Positions 7,655-16,976 of a stretch of 64,000 bases of DNA are shown here, piece after piece. The translations under genes and the position numbers were made by a program. The notes beneath the pieces were generated by a model, which searched no databases, was not told the origin of the DNA, and saw nothing but the letters and a program-made list of their open reading frames with translations. Each line of letters opens with the position of its first letter. Within the stretch, counting starts at the first letter, position 1. The stretch spans positions 62,001 through 126,000 of the forward strand of contig CAWFYC010000038.1 in the NCBI GenBank assembly GCA_963819855.1. Reading direction: 5' to 3'. Origin of the DNA: JAMXLO01 sp963819855 (GTDB lineage: Bacteria; Pseudomonadota; Alphaproteobacteria; Acetobacterales; Acetobacteraceae).

Positions 7655-9286
7655 TCAGACCAGCCTTGCCTGCCGCACTGCCGCGGCGATGAAGCCGGCA
7701 AACAGGGGATGGGGGTCGAACGGCTTCGACTTCAGCTCCGGATGATACTGTACGCCGACGAACCAGGGATGGTCCGGCAACTCGATGATCTCCGGCAGCA
7801 CCCCGTCAGGCGACATGCCGCAGAACCGCATGCCGGTCCGCTCCAGGCACTCCTTGTAGTGCACGTTCACTTCGTATCGATGCCGGTGCCGTTCCTCGAT
7901 CCGCGCCACGCCGCCATACAATTCCGACACCAGCGATCCCGGACCCAGCACCGCCGGATAGGCGCCCAGCCGCATCGTGCCACCGAGATCGCCCCCCTCC
8001 ATGCGCCGCTCGATCTCGTTGCCGCGCGCCCATTCGGTCAGCAACCCCACCACAGGATCATCGCACGGCCCGAACTCGGTGGACGACGCGCAGCGCAGGC
8101 CCACCAGGTTCCGCGCCGCCTCGATCACCGCCATCTGCATGCCGAAGCAGATACCGAAGAACGGCACGTTCTTTTCGCGCGCGAAGCGCACCGCCTCGAT
8201 CTTGCCCGGTGTGCCGCGTTCGCCGAAGCCGCCGGGCACCAGGATGCCGTTGCATTCTTCCAGCCGGTGCACCGCGCCGTCATGCTCGAAGATTTCGCTG
8301 TCCACCCAGTCGAGCCGCACCTTGACCCGGTTGGCGATGCCGCCATGCGCGAGCGCCTCGGCCAGCGACTTATAGCTGTCCAGCAGGTTGGTGTACTTGC
8401 CGACTACCGCGATGCGGACCTCGCCCTCCGGCGCGCGCACCGCCTCCACGATGTCCTGCCAGCGCGACAGGTCGGGTTCGCCATCCGCCGGCAGCGCGAA
8501 ATGCCGCAGCACCTCGCGATCCATGCCCTCGGCGTGATACGCGATCGGCACCGCATAGATCGTGTCGACATCGAGTGCCGCGATCACCGATTGCGGCCGC
8601 ACGTTGCAGAACAGCGCGATCTTGCGCCGCTCGTTCTCCGGGATCGGACGGTCGCAGCGGCACAGCAGCATCTGCGGCTGGATGCCGACGTTCAGCAGCT
8701 CCTTCACCGAGTGCTGCGTCGGCTTGGTCTTCAGCTCGCCGGCGGATGGAATGTACGGCACCAGTGTCAGGTGCACGAACATCGCCCGCTCCGGTCCCAG
8801 CTCGTTGCCAAGCTGACGAATCGCCTCGAGGAACGGCAGGCTCTCGATGTCGCCGACGGTGCCACCGATCTCCACCAGCACGAAGTCGAGGCCGTCGGTG
8901 CCGCGGACGATGGCTTCCTTGATCGCGTCGGTGATGTGCGGGATCACCTGGACCGTGGCGCCCAGGTAGTCGCCGTGCCGCTCCTTGGCGATCACCTCGG
9001 AGTAGATGCGCCCGGTGGTGGCGTTGTCGAGCCGGTTGGCGGGCACGCCGGTGAACCGCTCGTAGTGGCCCAGGTCCAGGTCGGTCTCGGCGCCGTCGTC
9101 GGTGACGTAGACCTCGCCGTGCTGGTAGGGCGACATCGTGCCCGGATCGACGTTCAGGTAGGGGTCGAGCTTGCGCAGCCGCACCGAGAAGCCGCGCGTT
9201 TGCAGCAGGGCGCCAAGTGACGCCGAGGCAATGCCTTTGCCGAGGGAGGAGACCACGCCGCCGGTGATGAACACGTACCGCGTCAT
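7655..9286 (-). CDS. pyrG: CTP synthase
   Basis: PyrG makes CTP from UTP, ATP and glutamine. The 543-residue protein starts at MTRYVFITGGVVSSLGKG, which includes the P-loop-like SSLGKG. The synthetase half carries KLDPYLNVDPGTMSP and EIGGTVGDIES. The amidotransferase half has the nucleophile Cys in FFGICFGMQ and the His-Glu pair in QYHPEL. Length and motif order are standard. The start at 9286 is chosen over an upstream in-frame Met because MTRYVFITGG is the universal beginning. Confidence 0.98.
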   Translation of the reverse strand: MTRYVFITGGVVSSLGKGIASASLGALLQTRGFSVRLRKLDPYLNVDPGTMSPYQHGEVYVTDDGAETDLDLGHYERFTGVPANRLDNATTGRIYSEVIAKERHGDYLGATVQVIPHITDAIKEAIVRGTDGLDFVLVEIGGTVGDIESLPFLEAIRQLGNELGPERAMFVHLTLVPYIPSAGELKTKPTQHSVKELLNVGIQPQMLLCRCDRPIPENERRKIALFCNVRPQSVIAALDVDTIYAVPIAYHAEGMDREVLRHFALPADGEPDLSRWQDIVEAVRAPEGEVRIAVVGKYTNLLDSYKSLAEALAHGGIANRVKVRLDWVDSEIFEHDGAVHRLEECNGILVPGGFGERGTPGKIEAVRFAREKNVPFFGICFGMQMAVIEAARNLVGLRCASSTEFGPCDDPVVGLLTEWARGNEIERRMEGGDLGGTMRLGAYPAVLGPGSLVSELYGGVARIEERHRHRYEVNVHYKECLERTGMRFCGMSPDGVLPEIIELPDHPWFVGVQYHPELKSKPFDPHPLFAGFIAAAVRQARLV

Positions 9287-9362
9287 GGGAGGCCAGTATA
9301 CGGAGCCGAATCGGGCTGAGGGAAGCCCGTTCACGCGGCATCACGCATGCGTCACGGAAGGG

Positions 9363-9716
9363 TCAGTTGGTGGGGACGGCGGGACCCTTCGGGGCGGCAG
9401 GTTCGGGAGCGGGCGCCGGAGCGGCTGGGCCGGGCCCCGGGGCCGATACCGGTGGCGGGCCTTCGAGCAAGGAATGGCCGATCCCCGTGGTGCCGCGGTT
9501 CATCAGCGCCAGTGTCAATGACAGCCCCATGAACACGGTGGCCAGAATCGCCGTGGTGCGGGTCAGCAGATTGGCGGTGCCGCGGCCGGACATGAAGGAG
9601 CCCATCCCCTGCGAGCTGCCGATCCCGAGCCCACCGCCCTCGCTGCGCTGGATCAGCACGACGCCGATCAGCGCGAGCGTGACGAAAAGGTGGACGATCA
9701 GCAAAACGGTGGTCAT
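9363..9716 (-). CDS. secG: Preprotein translocase subunit SecG
   Basis: SecG is a small subunit of the SecYEG channel. The 117-residue protein has two hydrophobic segments (about 3-21 and 53-72) that flank the conserved loop VLIQRSEGGGLGIGSSQG and MSGRGTANLLTRTTAILA. The C-terminal tail of about 40 residues is Pro/Ala-rich and low complexity, as in other alphaproteobacterial SecG. It lies between tpiA and pyrG, the usual neighbours. Confidence 0.95.
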   Translation of the reverse strand: MTTVLLIVHLFVTLALIGVVLIQRSEGGGLGIGSSQGMGSFMSGRGTANLLTRTTAILATVFMGLSLTLALMNRGTTGIGHSLLEGPPPVSAPGPGPAAPAPAPEPAAPKGPAVPTN

Positions 9717-9738
9717 CGGTATCCTTGCATGCAACTCG

Positions 9739-9831
9739 CCTCCCCTTGCGGGAGGGGGTTGGGGGAGGGCGCGACGCCGATAACGCGCCACCCCCCTCCC
9801 CCGAACCCCCTCCCGTAAGGGGAGGGGGAGA
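9739..9831. repeat. GC-rich palindromic element between tpiA and secG
   Basis: Two inverted arms, each itself a small hairpin: CTCCCCTTGCGGGAGGGGGT and its counterpart ACCCCCTCCCGTAAGGGGAG, are separated by about 45 bp containing further complementary C/G runs. The same family occurs at 34712-34812, inside the rimM coding region. Here it is in the transcribed gap upstream of secG. Confidence 0.75.
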
Positions 9832-9846
9832 CTTCATTCGCGCCTA

Positions 9847-10584
9847 CTACCTGCCTTGCGCGGCCCGGGCAATCGTCAGGAAGTCCTCCGCCTTCAGGCT
9901 CGCTCCGCCGATCAGCCCACCACCGACGTGCGGCACCGCCAGCAGCGACCCGGCATTCGCCGGCCGCATCGAGCCGCCGTACAGAATGCGGATCCCCTGC
10001 CCTGCGTCGCCGAACTGCCGCACCAGCTCCTCACGGATGAAGGCGTGCATCGTGGCGACGTCCTGGTCGGTGGCGGTGCGCCCGGTGCCGATCGCCCACA
10101 CCGGCTCGTAGGCCACCACCCCGGCGAAAGGCTTCGGCAGGCTGCCGGCGATCTGCCAGCCCACCACTTCCGTCTCCTGGCCCGAGGTCCTTTGCTCGTC
10201 GGTCTCCCCGACACACACGATCGGGGTCAGGCCGGCGTCCACCGCCGCCAGTACCTTCTCGCGCACCAGTTCGTCCGTTTCACCGTGGTTCTGCCGGCGC
10301 TCCGAATGGCCAAGGATCACCCAGGTCGCCCCGGCATCGCGCAGCATGGCGGCCGATACGTCCCCAGTATGCGCCCCCTGTCCCTTGGCATGGCAGTCCT
10401 GACCGCCGACCGCCACGTCAGAACCTGTCAGAGACCGGGCCACGACCTCGATTGCGGTGAACGGCGGACACACCAGCAGATCGCACGCCAGGCCCTGGGC
10501 ACCGTCGCGCACGCCGGCGGCCAGCTCGGCTGCCGGAGCGCGCAGCATGTGCATCTTCCAATTGCCGGCGATCAGTTGCCGCAT
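9847..10584 (-). CDS. tpiA: Triosephosphate isomerase
   Basis: TpiA interconverts dihydroxyacetone phosphate and glyceraldehyde 3-phosphate. The 245-residue protein carries the active-site Asn/Lys in AGNWKMH, the electrophilic His in ILGHSERR, the catalytic Glu in AYEPVWAIGTG and the phosphate loop LYGGS. The start is immediate (MRQLIAGNWKMH) and the length is normal. It heads the tpiA-secG-pyrG string. Confidence 0.98.
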   Translation of the reverse strand: MRQLIAGNWKMHMLRAPAAELAAGVRDGAQGLACDLLVCPPFTAIEVVARSLTGSDVAVGGQDCHAKGQGAHTGDVSAAMLRDAGATWVILGHSERRQNHGETDELVREKVLAAVDAGLTPIVCVGETDEQRTSGQETEVVGWQIAGSLPKPFAGVVAYEPVWAIGTGRTATDQDVATMHAFIREELVRQFGDAGQGIRILYGGSMRPANAGSLLAVPHVGGGLIGGASLKAEDFLTIARAAQGR

Positions 10585-10609
10585 CGTGCACTCTCCTGTC
10601 GCGTCACTC

Positions 10610-11578
10610 TTACACCACCTGATTGCGCAAAACCGACTCGCCGCGCCACATCCGTTCCAGATTCTCCATCAGAATCTCGATGACATTGGCCTCGTACTTG
10701 CGCGTCTCGCCGCCTGTGTGCGGCGTGATGAACACATTCGGCATCGCCCATAGCGGCGAGGTTTCTTCCGGCGGTTCTGGGTCTGCACAATCCAGCGCGG
10801 CGCCGGCGATACGCCCGGCATTCAATGCCTCGACCAGCGCGTTCTCCACGACGCACGGTCCGCGCCCGACATTCACCAGAAACGCCGAACGCCGCATCAG
10901 CCCGAGCGTTTTCGCGTCGATCACACCACGCGTCTCCGGCACCAGTGGACAGGTGAGCACGACAAAGTCGGCACGCGGAAGGAACCTCGGCAACTCTGCC
11001 AGCGTATGCACGGAATCCGCCGCCCCTCGCCCCGCGGTCGGATCGCGACGGAAGCCGATTGCATTCATGTCGAACGCCTTGGCCAACTGCGCCAGCCTGC
11101 CACCGATCCGACCGAGCCCGATAATCAGCACCGTCTTGCCGCTCAACTCGTCCTCGCGCTGCGTCAGATCGCCGATCATGCCGCGCCAGACCTTCCGCGC
11201 CTGGTTGTCGCGCGCTTCCGGCAGCCGCCGCGCCAGCGCCAGGATCAGCGACATCGCGTGCTCCGACACCGCTCGTGCGTTCACGCCCGCCGCGCTGGCC
11301 AGCCGGATGCCACGGGCGGCCAGTGCCTCCTTGTCGAACTGATCGGTGCCCGAACCGATCGACTGGATGAAGCGCAGCCTGCTCGCCAGCGGGATCAGGC
11401 CGTTGTGCCACATGCCCGACACGACGATCACATCGGCCTCATGCGCACGCCGATCGAACGCGTCGCGTTCGCGCAGTTCGAAGTTCCCGATGCCGGTGTT
11501 CCACGCATCGAAGCACGCCTTCATCTGATACGCGGCGTGCGCGAAGCAGACGACGAGTTGTTCCTTGGGCGGGATCAT
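10610..11578 (-). CDS. D-isomer-specific 2-hydroxyacid dehydrogenase
   Basis: Protein of 322 residues. The catalytic domain is interrupted by an NAD-binding Rossmann domain with the GLGRIGGRLA fingerprint (about 145-155). Catalytic Arg, Glu and His are expected in NVGRGPCV(V), DCADPEPPEETSP and FITPHTGG, and all three motifs are present. Such enzymes reduce glyoxylate, hydroxypyruvate or other 2-oxoacids; the substrate cannot be told. The start at 11578 (MIPPKEQ) is preferred over a longer frame. It lies 25 bp upstream of tpiA on the same strand. Confidence 0.9.
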   Translation of the reverse strand: MIPPKEQLVVCFAHAAYQMKACFDAWNTGIGNFELRERDAFDRRAHEADVIVVSGMWHNGLIPLASRLRFIQSIGSGTDQFDKEALAARGIRLASAAGVNARAVSEHAMSLILALARRLPEARDNQARKVWRGMIGDLTQREDELSGKTVLIIGLGRIGGRLAQLAKAFDMNAIGFRRDPTAGRGAADSVHTLAELPRFLPRADFVVLTCPLVPETRGVIDAKTLGLMRRSAFLVNVGRGPCVVENALVEALNAGRIAGAALDCADPEPPEETSPLWAMPNVFITPHTGGETRKYEANVIEILMENLERMWRGESVLRNQVV

Positions 11579-11642
11579 GCGCTGGTGGCCTTGCTGCGGC
11601 TGGAGCCGCAACAATAGACGGCACAAGACGGCCCTGGAAAGC

Positions 11643-11768
11643 TTAGCCCTGGCGGGCCTTCATCCGCGGGTTCTTCTTGTTGATCACGTAGACGCGCCCA
11701 CGCCGGCGCACCACGCGGCAGTTCTTGTCGCGGACCTTGGCGGCCCTCAAGCTGTTGCGAATTCTCAT
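11643..11768 (-). CDS. rpmJ: 50S ribosomal protein L36 (longer, C- form)
   Basis: This 41-residue basic protein (MRIRNSLRAAKVRDKNCRVV) is the alphaproteobacterial type of L36. It has only one of the zinc cysteines of the classic L36 (Cys in KNC), so it is the zinc-independent form. It ends with the characteristic NKKNPRMKARQG. The tail matches closely, so the call is secure despite the length. Confidence 0.95.
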   Translation of the reverse strand: MRIRNSLRAAKVRDKNCRVVRRRGRVYVINKKNPRMKARQG

Positions 11769-11836
11769 CTCGGCGCCTCGTGAAGAGCAGGGTGGATAGG
11801 GGCGGCGGACGAGCCTGTCAACCCGGCAGCGCGGCG

Positions 11837-12727
11837 TCATCCGCCGGCGGAGATCGCGTTCCAGCGCACCTGGCGCATCCTGCCCGCGCGCATCAGGTGG
11901 AAGCGCGCCAGCCACAGCTCTGCCTCGCGAACCACGACGGCGACCTGTCGCAGGGCCGGTCGCGCGCCTGCCATGGCCTGCACCGCGGCGCGCCATCCCT
12001 GTATGGCGTTCTGCATCTCGCGGTGAGAGACGTCCTCGACGATGCGCACATCGAACCCGAGGCGCCCCAGCACCTCGGTAATCGCCAGTTCGGTCGGCGC
12101 TGCCGCGCGGCGATGGTCCAGTTTCGCCCAGGTGGCGACCATCGGATCGGCCGGGTCGAGCGGCAGATCGGACACCGTCTCCAGCAGAACGAGCTGACCT
12201 CCCGGCTTCAGCGCCTTCGCCGCGGCGGCGAGCAGCGGTTCGGGGCTGGCGCCGCGTAGCGCCTCGATCGCCAAACCGTGGTGGAAGTAGCGGCGGGGAA
12301 ATTTGGGTGCCGATGGATCCCAAGGCTCCACCTGCGCGCGACGCCCTAGTCCGGCGCCCTGGCTGCGCGCATTGGCCAGCGCCGCGAGCCGGGCATTGGC
12401 TTCGTAACCGGTGACCCAGACGCCGAATTGCTCGGCGATGCGGCGCGGCGGGCCGCCGCTGCCGGCGCCGATCAGCAGCAGGCTCGAAGCCGCCGACAAG
12501 CCCAGTGGTGCCGCGAGCCGCAGCACTTCCGCGCCACCTCCCGGCAACAGGAACCCCTCGCCCCACAGCGCCTCCGCCACGCCGATCCGAGCGCTTGGCC
12601 AAATCGGGTCATCGTCTTCCGCCAGCGCCGCGTCCGGAACCAACAATGGAACCGGCTCGACGGCCGCTGATGCCGCGGCCGCAGCCGTATGCCATCCCAA
12701 CAGATTCCGCACGCTGTCGAGCAGCAT
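11837..12727 (-). CDS. Putative class I SAM-dependent methyltransferase
   Basis: Protein of 296 residues. A Rossmann-like motif I is visible as LLLIGAGSGGPPRRIAEQFG (about 85-104), followed by an acidic-ended strand GYEANARL (motif II) and ALKPGGQLVLLE (about 190), typical of small-molecule methyltransferases. The C-terminal helices (RAGRMRQVRW) are unfamiliar. The substrate is unknown. It is co-directional with rpmJ, 68 bp upstream of it. Confidence 0.75.
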   Translation of the reverse strand: MLLDSVRNLLGWHTAAAAASAAVEPVPLLVPDAALAEDDDPIWPSARIGVAEALWGEGFLLPGGGAEVLRLAAPLGLSAASSLLLIGAGSGGPPRRIAEQFGVWVTGYEANARLAALANARSQGAGLGRRAQVEPWDPSAPKFPRRYFHHGLAIEALRGASPEPLLAAAAKALKPGGQLVLLETVSDLPLDPADPMVATWAKLDHRRAAAPTELAITEVLGRLGFDVRIVEDVSHREMQNAIQGWRAAVQAMAGARPALRQVAVVVREAELWLARFHLMRAGRMRQVRWNAISAGG

Positions 12728-12784
12728 GGCGCCACACCTCCATGCGGAAGCATGTGGCCGTACGGTTGACGAACCGTTGAGACG

Positions 12785-13120
12785 TCAGCCGAACTCGGTC
12801 AGCACGTAGCGCACCACCTCGTCGCCCACCACACTCGGCTTGTGCCGATGCGCCGGGCCGGCCGGGATGTGCAGCATGTCGCCTGGCCCCGCCACGACGC
12901 TGTGGCCGTCGAACGTGTAGCGGATGCACCCGGCCAGAATGAAGATGGAGTGACCCGTCTCGCACCACGCCGGTTCGGCCGCGCCCGGCGGATCGGGCAA
13001 CCGCTCCTGGTAGCGCAGTGCGATGCCGAATCCGGACACCGCCTCGCGCGCCTTCAGCCGGTCGCCAACGACGTGCAGCGGATGGTCGGCGGCGGGAAAC
13101 AGGTAGGGACTGTCGGTCAT
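12785..13120 (-). CDS. Cupin-domain protein
   Basis: Protein of 111 residues with one conserved beta-barrel: motif 1 is degenerate (CETGHSIFILAGCIRYTFDGH) and motif 2 is GDMLHIPAGPAHRHKP. The metal-binding His set is only partly kept. The ATG at 13120 lies 4 bp past the oxyR stop, so the gene is co-transcribed and probably coupled with oxyR, suggesting an accessory role in peroxide response. That is inference. Confidence 0.8.
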   Translation of the reverse strand: MTDSPYLFPAADHPLHVVGDRLKAREAVSGFGIALRYQERLPDPPGAAEPAWCETGHSIFILAGCIRYTFDGHSVVAGPGDMLHIPAGPAHRHKPSVVGDEVVRYVLTEFG

Positions 13121-13124
13121 CGTC

Positions 13125-14072
13125 TTACTTTGCCCCTGGTTGCGGCTGTGGTGAAGCCAGCGCATCGCGGTAGGTCTCGGACAACAGCGGCACCAACGAC
13201 CTGTACTCCGACGCTCGCGGCGCGTTCGGGCGCCATCCGACGCCGAGAGTACGCCAGGCGCCGGCGGCGGCCAGCGGACGCAGTTCGATGTCGGTTCCCG
13301 CCGTCACGCCGGCGGCCACAGCCAGCCTGGGCAGCAGCGTCACGCCCAGCCCGCCGGCGACCATCTGCACCAGCGTGTACAGACTGGTCGCGGCGAACCG
13401 GTCCTGGCCCTCGCGGTCGCCGGCCAGCAGGCCGCATACCGCGAGCGCCTGGTCCCGCAGGCAGTGACCGTCCTCCAGCAACAGCAGCCGCTCCCCGGCG
13501 AGAGCTGCGTTCGGAATTCTGTCTTGTGCCGCCAATGGGTGCCCCTGCGGCAGGGCCACGAGAAACTCGTCACGGGCGACAGGGGCCGCGTCCGCGTCGC
13601 CACAGTCGCAAGGCAGCGCCAGCAGCAGCACGTCCAACCGGTTGGTTTCCAGCCGCTCGACCAGATGCGCCGTGGTGTCCTCCCGCAAGAACAGGCGGAG
13701 CCGCGGAAAGGCGTGACGCAGCACCGGCATCAGACGTGGCAGCAGGAACGGTCCGATCGTCGGAATCACGCCGAGGCGCAGCGGTCCGCTCATCGGCGTC
13801 CGGGCAGCATTGGCTGCTTCGGCAACCGCCTCCAGCGCCGCCAGCGCCGTGCCGGCGCGTTCGACCAACTCGAGCCCGAGCGGCGTGAACACCACGTGCT
13901 TGCCGGCGGTGCGGTCCAGGATCGCGGCATCAAGCTGCCGCTCCAGGGTCAGGATCCCGGCCGAGAGCGTGGACTGGGTCACCGAACAGGCAAGTGCGGC
14001 GCGACCGAAATGGCGGCTCTCGGCCAGGGCGGTGAGGTAGCGAAGCTGCTGTGGACTGGGCAAGGCAATCAT
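13125..14072 (-). CDS. oxyR: Peroxide sensor and LysR-type regulator OxyR
   Basis: LysR-family regulator of 315 residues with an N-terminal winged helix (PSPQQLRYLTALAESRHFGRAA). The regulatory domain contains EDGHCLRDQALAVC, placing Cys204 and Cys213 nine residues apart exactly as Cys199 and Cys208 of E. coli OxyR, which form the peroxide-induced disulphide. It would activate catalase or peroxidase genes, but none lies in this window. The A+T-rich stretch at 14085-14105 probably holds its promoter. Confidence 0.93.
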   Translation of the reverse strand: MIALPSPQQLRYLTALAESRHFGRAALACSVTQSTLSAGILTLERQLDAAILDRTAGKHVVFTPLGLELVERAGTALAALEAVAEAANAARTPMSGPLRLGVIPTIGPFLLPRLMPVLRHAFPRLRLFLREDTTAHLVERLETNRLDVLLLALPCDCGDADAAPVARDEFLVALPQGHPLAAQDRIPNAALAGERLLLLEDGHCLRDQALAVCGLLAGDREGQDRFAATSLYTLVQMVAGGLGVTLLPRLAVAAGVTAGTDIELRPLAAAGAWRTLGVGWRPNAPRASEYRSLVPLLSETYRDALASPQPQPGAK

Positions 14073-14195
14073 CGTCCGTCTCGATCAAATCGCTCTATTT
14101 AATTCACTGGCACAAAAAACCTCGCTACGCCACATGGTGCATTGCACAATGGAGGCGCGAACGCTCGACAGCGATGCTGCGGGCCGACTGACGCG

Positions 14196-15782
14196 TCAGC
14201 GCGACTCGGTGGGCCGGGGCGCTTCGGCCGCCACCCAGGGATCGATGCATCCCCTGGCGGCGCGGCGATACACCACTAGGCCGTCGAACGCCGCAATCCG
14301 CCGATAGCGCGACCAGGCGCGTGCGAACGCCGGATCGGATGCGCTCAGCACGCCGACATAGTTGACCACGCCCTCGCGCGTATCGACCACGGCGATATCG
14401 GGACAGCCGACGATGAAGTCGTGCGCCACCCAGTGGCGGATCGGCCATTCCCTCGCCGCGGCGGCATCGAAATGGGCACGCCAGAGCTCACCCTTGAGCG
14501 CCCACATCGAATCGAAGCGCGAGGCCCAGGCGACGCCGGTGTTGTTGACCACCGGGAAGCCCAGGGCGATCCACTCCGAGAAGGCGATGTAGGTGCGCGC
14601 ATGCTGCTGGCGGATCAGCCGCTCCAGCTTCGTGATGGTATTCTGCTCCGGCTCGACCGCGAGGGCCACCTGCGGCTCCAGCCTCTGAAACGCCGCTACC
14701 AGGAAGACGACGACCGCAACGGCTCCGGCAACCACCGGCAGGAAGGCCCTGCGGCGGTCGGCGCGGCGGTTGGTCAGCGCCGAGGCGGCCCAGCACAGCA
14801 GCGCCAGCACGGTGGCAACGGTTGCCGGCAGGCGGTGGTAGAACCAGTCCTTGCCGTCCATGAAGCAGATCGCGGTGCTGGTGATCGCGAACACGACGAG
14901 GGTCAGCATCAGGTTGCCCTCGGGCGCCTGGCGCCGGCGATTCCACCACAGCAGCAACGCCACCGCCTGGCCGAACATCAGGCGCAGACTGTCGCCGACC
15001 AGATGCCGCAACGGCACGTCGGTCGCGCCATACAGTGCCAGGGCCAGCGGCACCGCGCGGCGCAGATAGGCAGGGCAGAACAGCGCGATCAGTCCGGCAT
15101 AGGCGAGCATCGTCGCCCCGGCTACCAACGGCATGGTGCGGAACGGGTTCAGCCCGCGCAGCACCACGAGACCTTCGAGCACCAGGAATACCCCGGCGTA
15201 GCGGGGCTTGAGTGCACAGCCGAGACCCGCGAGCACTCCGGCGATCAGGGCGTCGCGCGGTAGCGGCCGAACGCCGTCGAGCGAACGGGCGAACAGAGCG
15301 AGATAAGGCAGAATGGCAGCCACGAGCAGATGTTCGCGCTGGCCGAGATCACCGGCGGGAACCACCAGCAGCACGGTGCCGATCGCGGCGAACACCGGTA
15401 GCCGGTCCTCGAACAGCTTGCCGCTGCCGCGCAGCAACGAAGCGGTCCACCAGGCACAGGCGAGCACGCTGGCGACAAAGAACGGAATGGCGGTGTACTG
15501 CGCATCAATGCCCAGCACGCCGGCGAGCCAGATCGGGATGGCCGAGATCCACACGATCAGCGGCGGATTGACCTCCACCACATCCACATAGAGCTCGCGC
15601 CCGGCCAGCCAGCGCCGCGCCACGTAAAGCAGCCAGGCGATGTCGTCCTTCAGCGGCGAACGCATCATGGTGAACAGCACGATGCCCAACACGACCAGCA
15701 GCAGCAGCAAGCTGGTTGCGGTGACCGCGGCGCGGACGAAGGACGGTGCCGGGCGGAATGCCCGGGCCTCGGTATGGCTCAT
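14196..15782 (-). CDS. Polytopic membrane protein, GT-C glycosyltransferase-like
   Basis: Protein of 528 residues with about 11 hydrophobic segments (first at about 18-40), then a soluble C-terminal domain of about 150 residues. The first periplasmic loop has LKDDIAWLLYVARRWLAGRELYVDVVEVNPPL, the acidic pattern and DxN/DxNPP arrangement typical of GT-C enzymes that use polyprenyl-phosphate sugars (for example GT39-like). The donor and acceptor are unknown. It stands alone between oxyR and the dioxygenase pseudogene. Confidence 0.65.
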   Translation of the reverse strand: MSHTEARAFRPAPSFVRAAVTATSLLLLLVVLGIVLFTMMRSPLKDDIAWLLYVARRWLAGRELYVDVVEVNPPLIVWISAIPIWLAGVLGIDAQYTAIPFFVASVLACAWWTASLLRGSGKLFEDRLPVFAAIGTVLLVVPAGDLGQREHLLVAAILPYLALFARSLDGVRPLPRDALIAGVLAGLGCALKPRYAGVFLVLEGLVVLRGLNPFRTMPLVAGATMLAYAGLIALFCPAYLRRAVPLALALYGATDVPLRHLVGDSLRLMFGQAVALLLWWNRRRQAPEGNLMLTLVVFAITSTAICFMDGKDWFYHRLPATVATVLALLCWAASALTNRRADRRRAFLPVVAGAVAVVVFLVAAFQRLEPQVALAVEPEQNTITKLERLIRQQHARTYIAFSEWIALGFPVVNNTGVAWASRFDSMWALKGELWRAHFDAAAAREWPIRHWVAHDFIVGCPDIAVVDTREGVVNYVGVLSASDPAFARAWSRYRRIAAFDGLVVYRRAARGCIDPWVAAEAPRPTESR

Positions 15783-15910
15783 TTGCGCTCGGTCAATAGT
15801 GCGTTCCGCTGCCCCATCGGCGGCGCAGAGAGCATGCCCTGCGACTCTTTATGTGGCATTTATATGATTGCCGGCGCGATTGCCACGACGTTATTTCGCG
15901 GCAATGTGGG

Positions 15911-16976
15911 TCAGTGCGCCAGTTCGGCCTGCCTTGCGGTGATTTCGGCCAGGTAACGCGACGGAACCTCCATGAACGGCACGCGCTGGCGCAGCCAGAG
16001 CGGATGGTCCTCGCCGGTATGCATCGCCTGACCCTCCGGCTGGGGCGGCCAGCCGGAGACCTTGAGCCAGAGACGCAACAGGTGACGGCGGCGGGCCATC
16101 GCGCGGTGGTCCTCGTAGCCGGTGCGGCCGTGCAGCAGCATCCGGTTGTTGAGGAACTGGATGTCGCCCTCGCCGATGTTCATGTCGAGATAGGTGTCCG
16201 GCGCGGCGGCGATGCGCTGCACCTCGTCCAGCGCCTCACGCTGAATCGGGGTCATCACGGCGTCGCCGGCGGCAACGGCGCGGTTCGGGTAGTCGCCGGA
16301 AAGGAAGACAGAAATCTCATCTCCCGTCCGAGCGAACACCGAGATGCGGCGGACCAGGACGCCGCTGCCGTGTTCGGCGTCCACCTCGCGGCGGCGGAAG
16401 GTAAAGCCGTCGATAGAGCACCTGGAGCAGGTCGGGACGCTCGCGCTCCAGGCGGCGGTGCACCGCGATCGAGCTGCAGATCCGGCTGGCGCCGCCGGAT
16501 TTTGCCGCCTGCAGGCACATCAGCGAGACGACGTCGCAGGAGTCGGTGTGGAAACGCTGCGCGCCACCGGCGTGATAGCCGCGCGCGCCGGGTTCGATGT
16601 CGCTCACATCGATGACGTGGCCCAGCAGTTCGCCCTGCCAGGACTGCGGCAGCGGCGAGCCGATATGGGCGCCGAGACCGAAATAGATTCGCGCCATGTC
16701 GTCGCTGGAATAACGCGCGCGCGGAATGCCGCGCAGCAGGACAAAGCCGCGGCCGAAACGCAGTTCGTCGCGGAGGCCGCGGAAAAAGGCGTCGAGTGTG
16801 GGAAGCGGGAAGGTGTCCGGCGTGATAGCCGGGAAGTCGAGCTCGCCCTGGTCGCGCAGATGGGCAAGCGCCGCGTCGATCTCCTCGATCTCGGCGGCGG
16901 AGAAGGTGTGCAGGCCGTCGGCGCGGTAGTCCAGGGCGGCGCCGGTCCAGGCCGCTCGGTCCTGCGATGTGCTCAT
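15911..16976 (-). pseudogene. TauD/TfdA-family dioxygenase, split by a single-base frameshift
   Basis: Residues 1-190 or so are encoded from ATG 16976 and contain the HxD iron motif (FHTDSCDV). The frame then changes near 16405-16412: the natural continuation (FTFRR, then DAEHGSG...) is in another frame that runs to 15911 and holds the distal His (MLLHGRTGYEDHR) and the 2-oxoglutarate Arg region. One extra base in CGACGGC explains it. The combined length (about 354 residues) is normal for the family. The start overlaps the stop of the Uma2 gene (ATGA), so it is the last gene of the liv operon. Real mutation or sequencing error cannot be told apart. Confidence 0.85.

Noticed and set aside
7709..9220. 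Plus-strand open frame of 503 codons across pyrG
   Set aside because: Antisense shadow of pyrG with unnatural composition.
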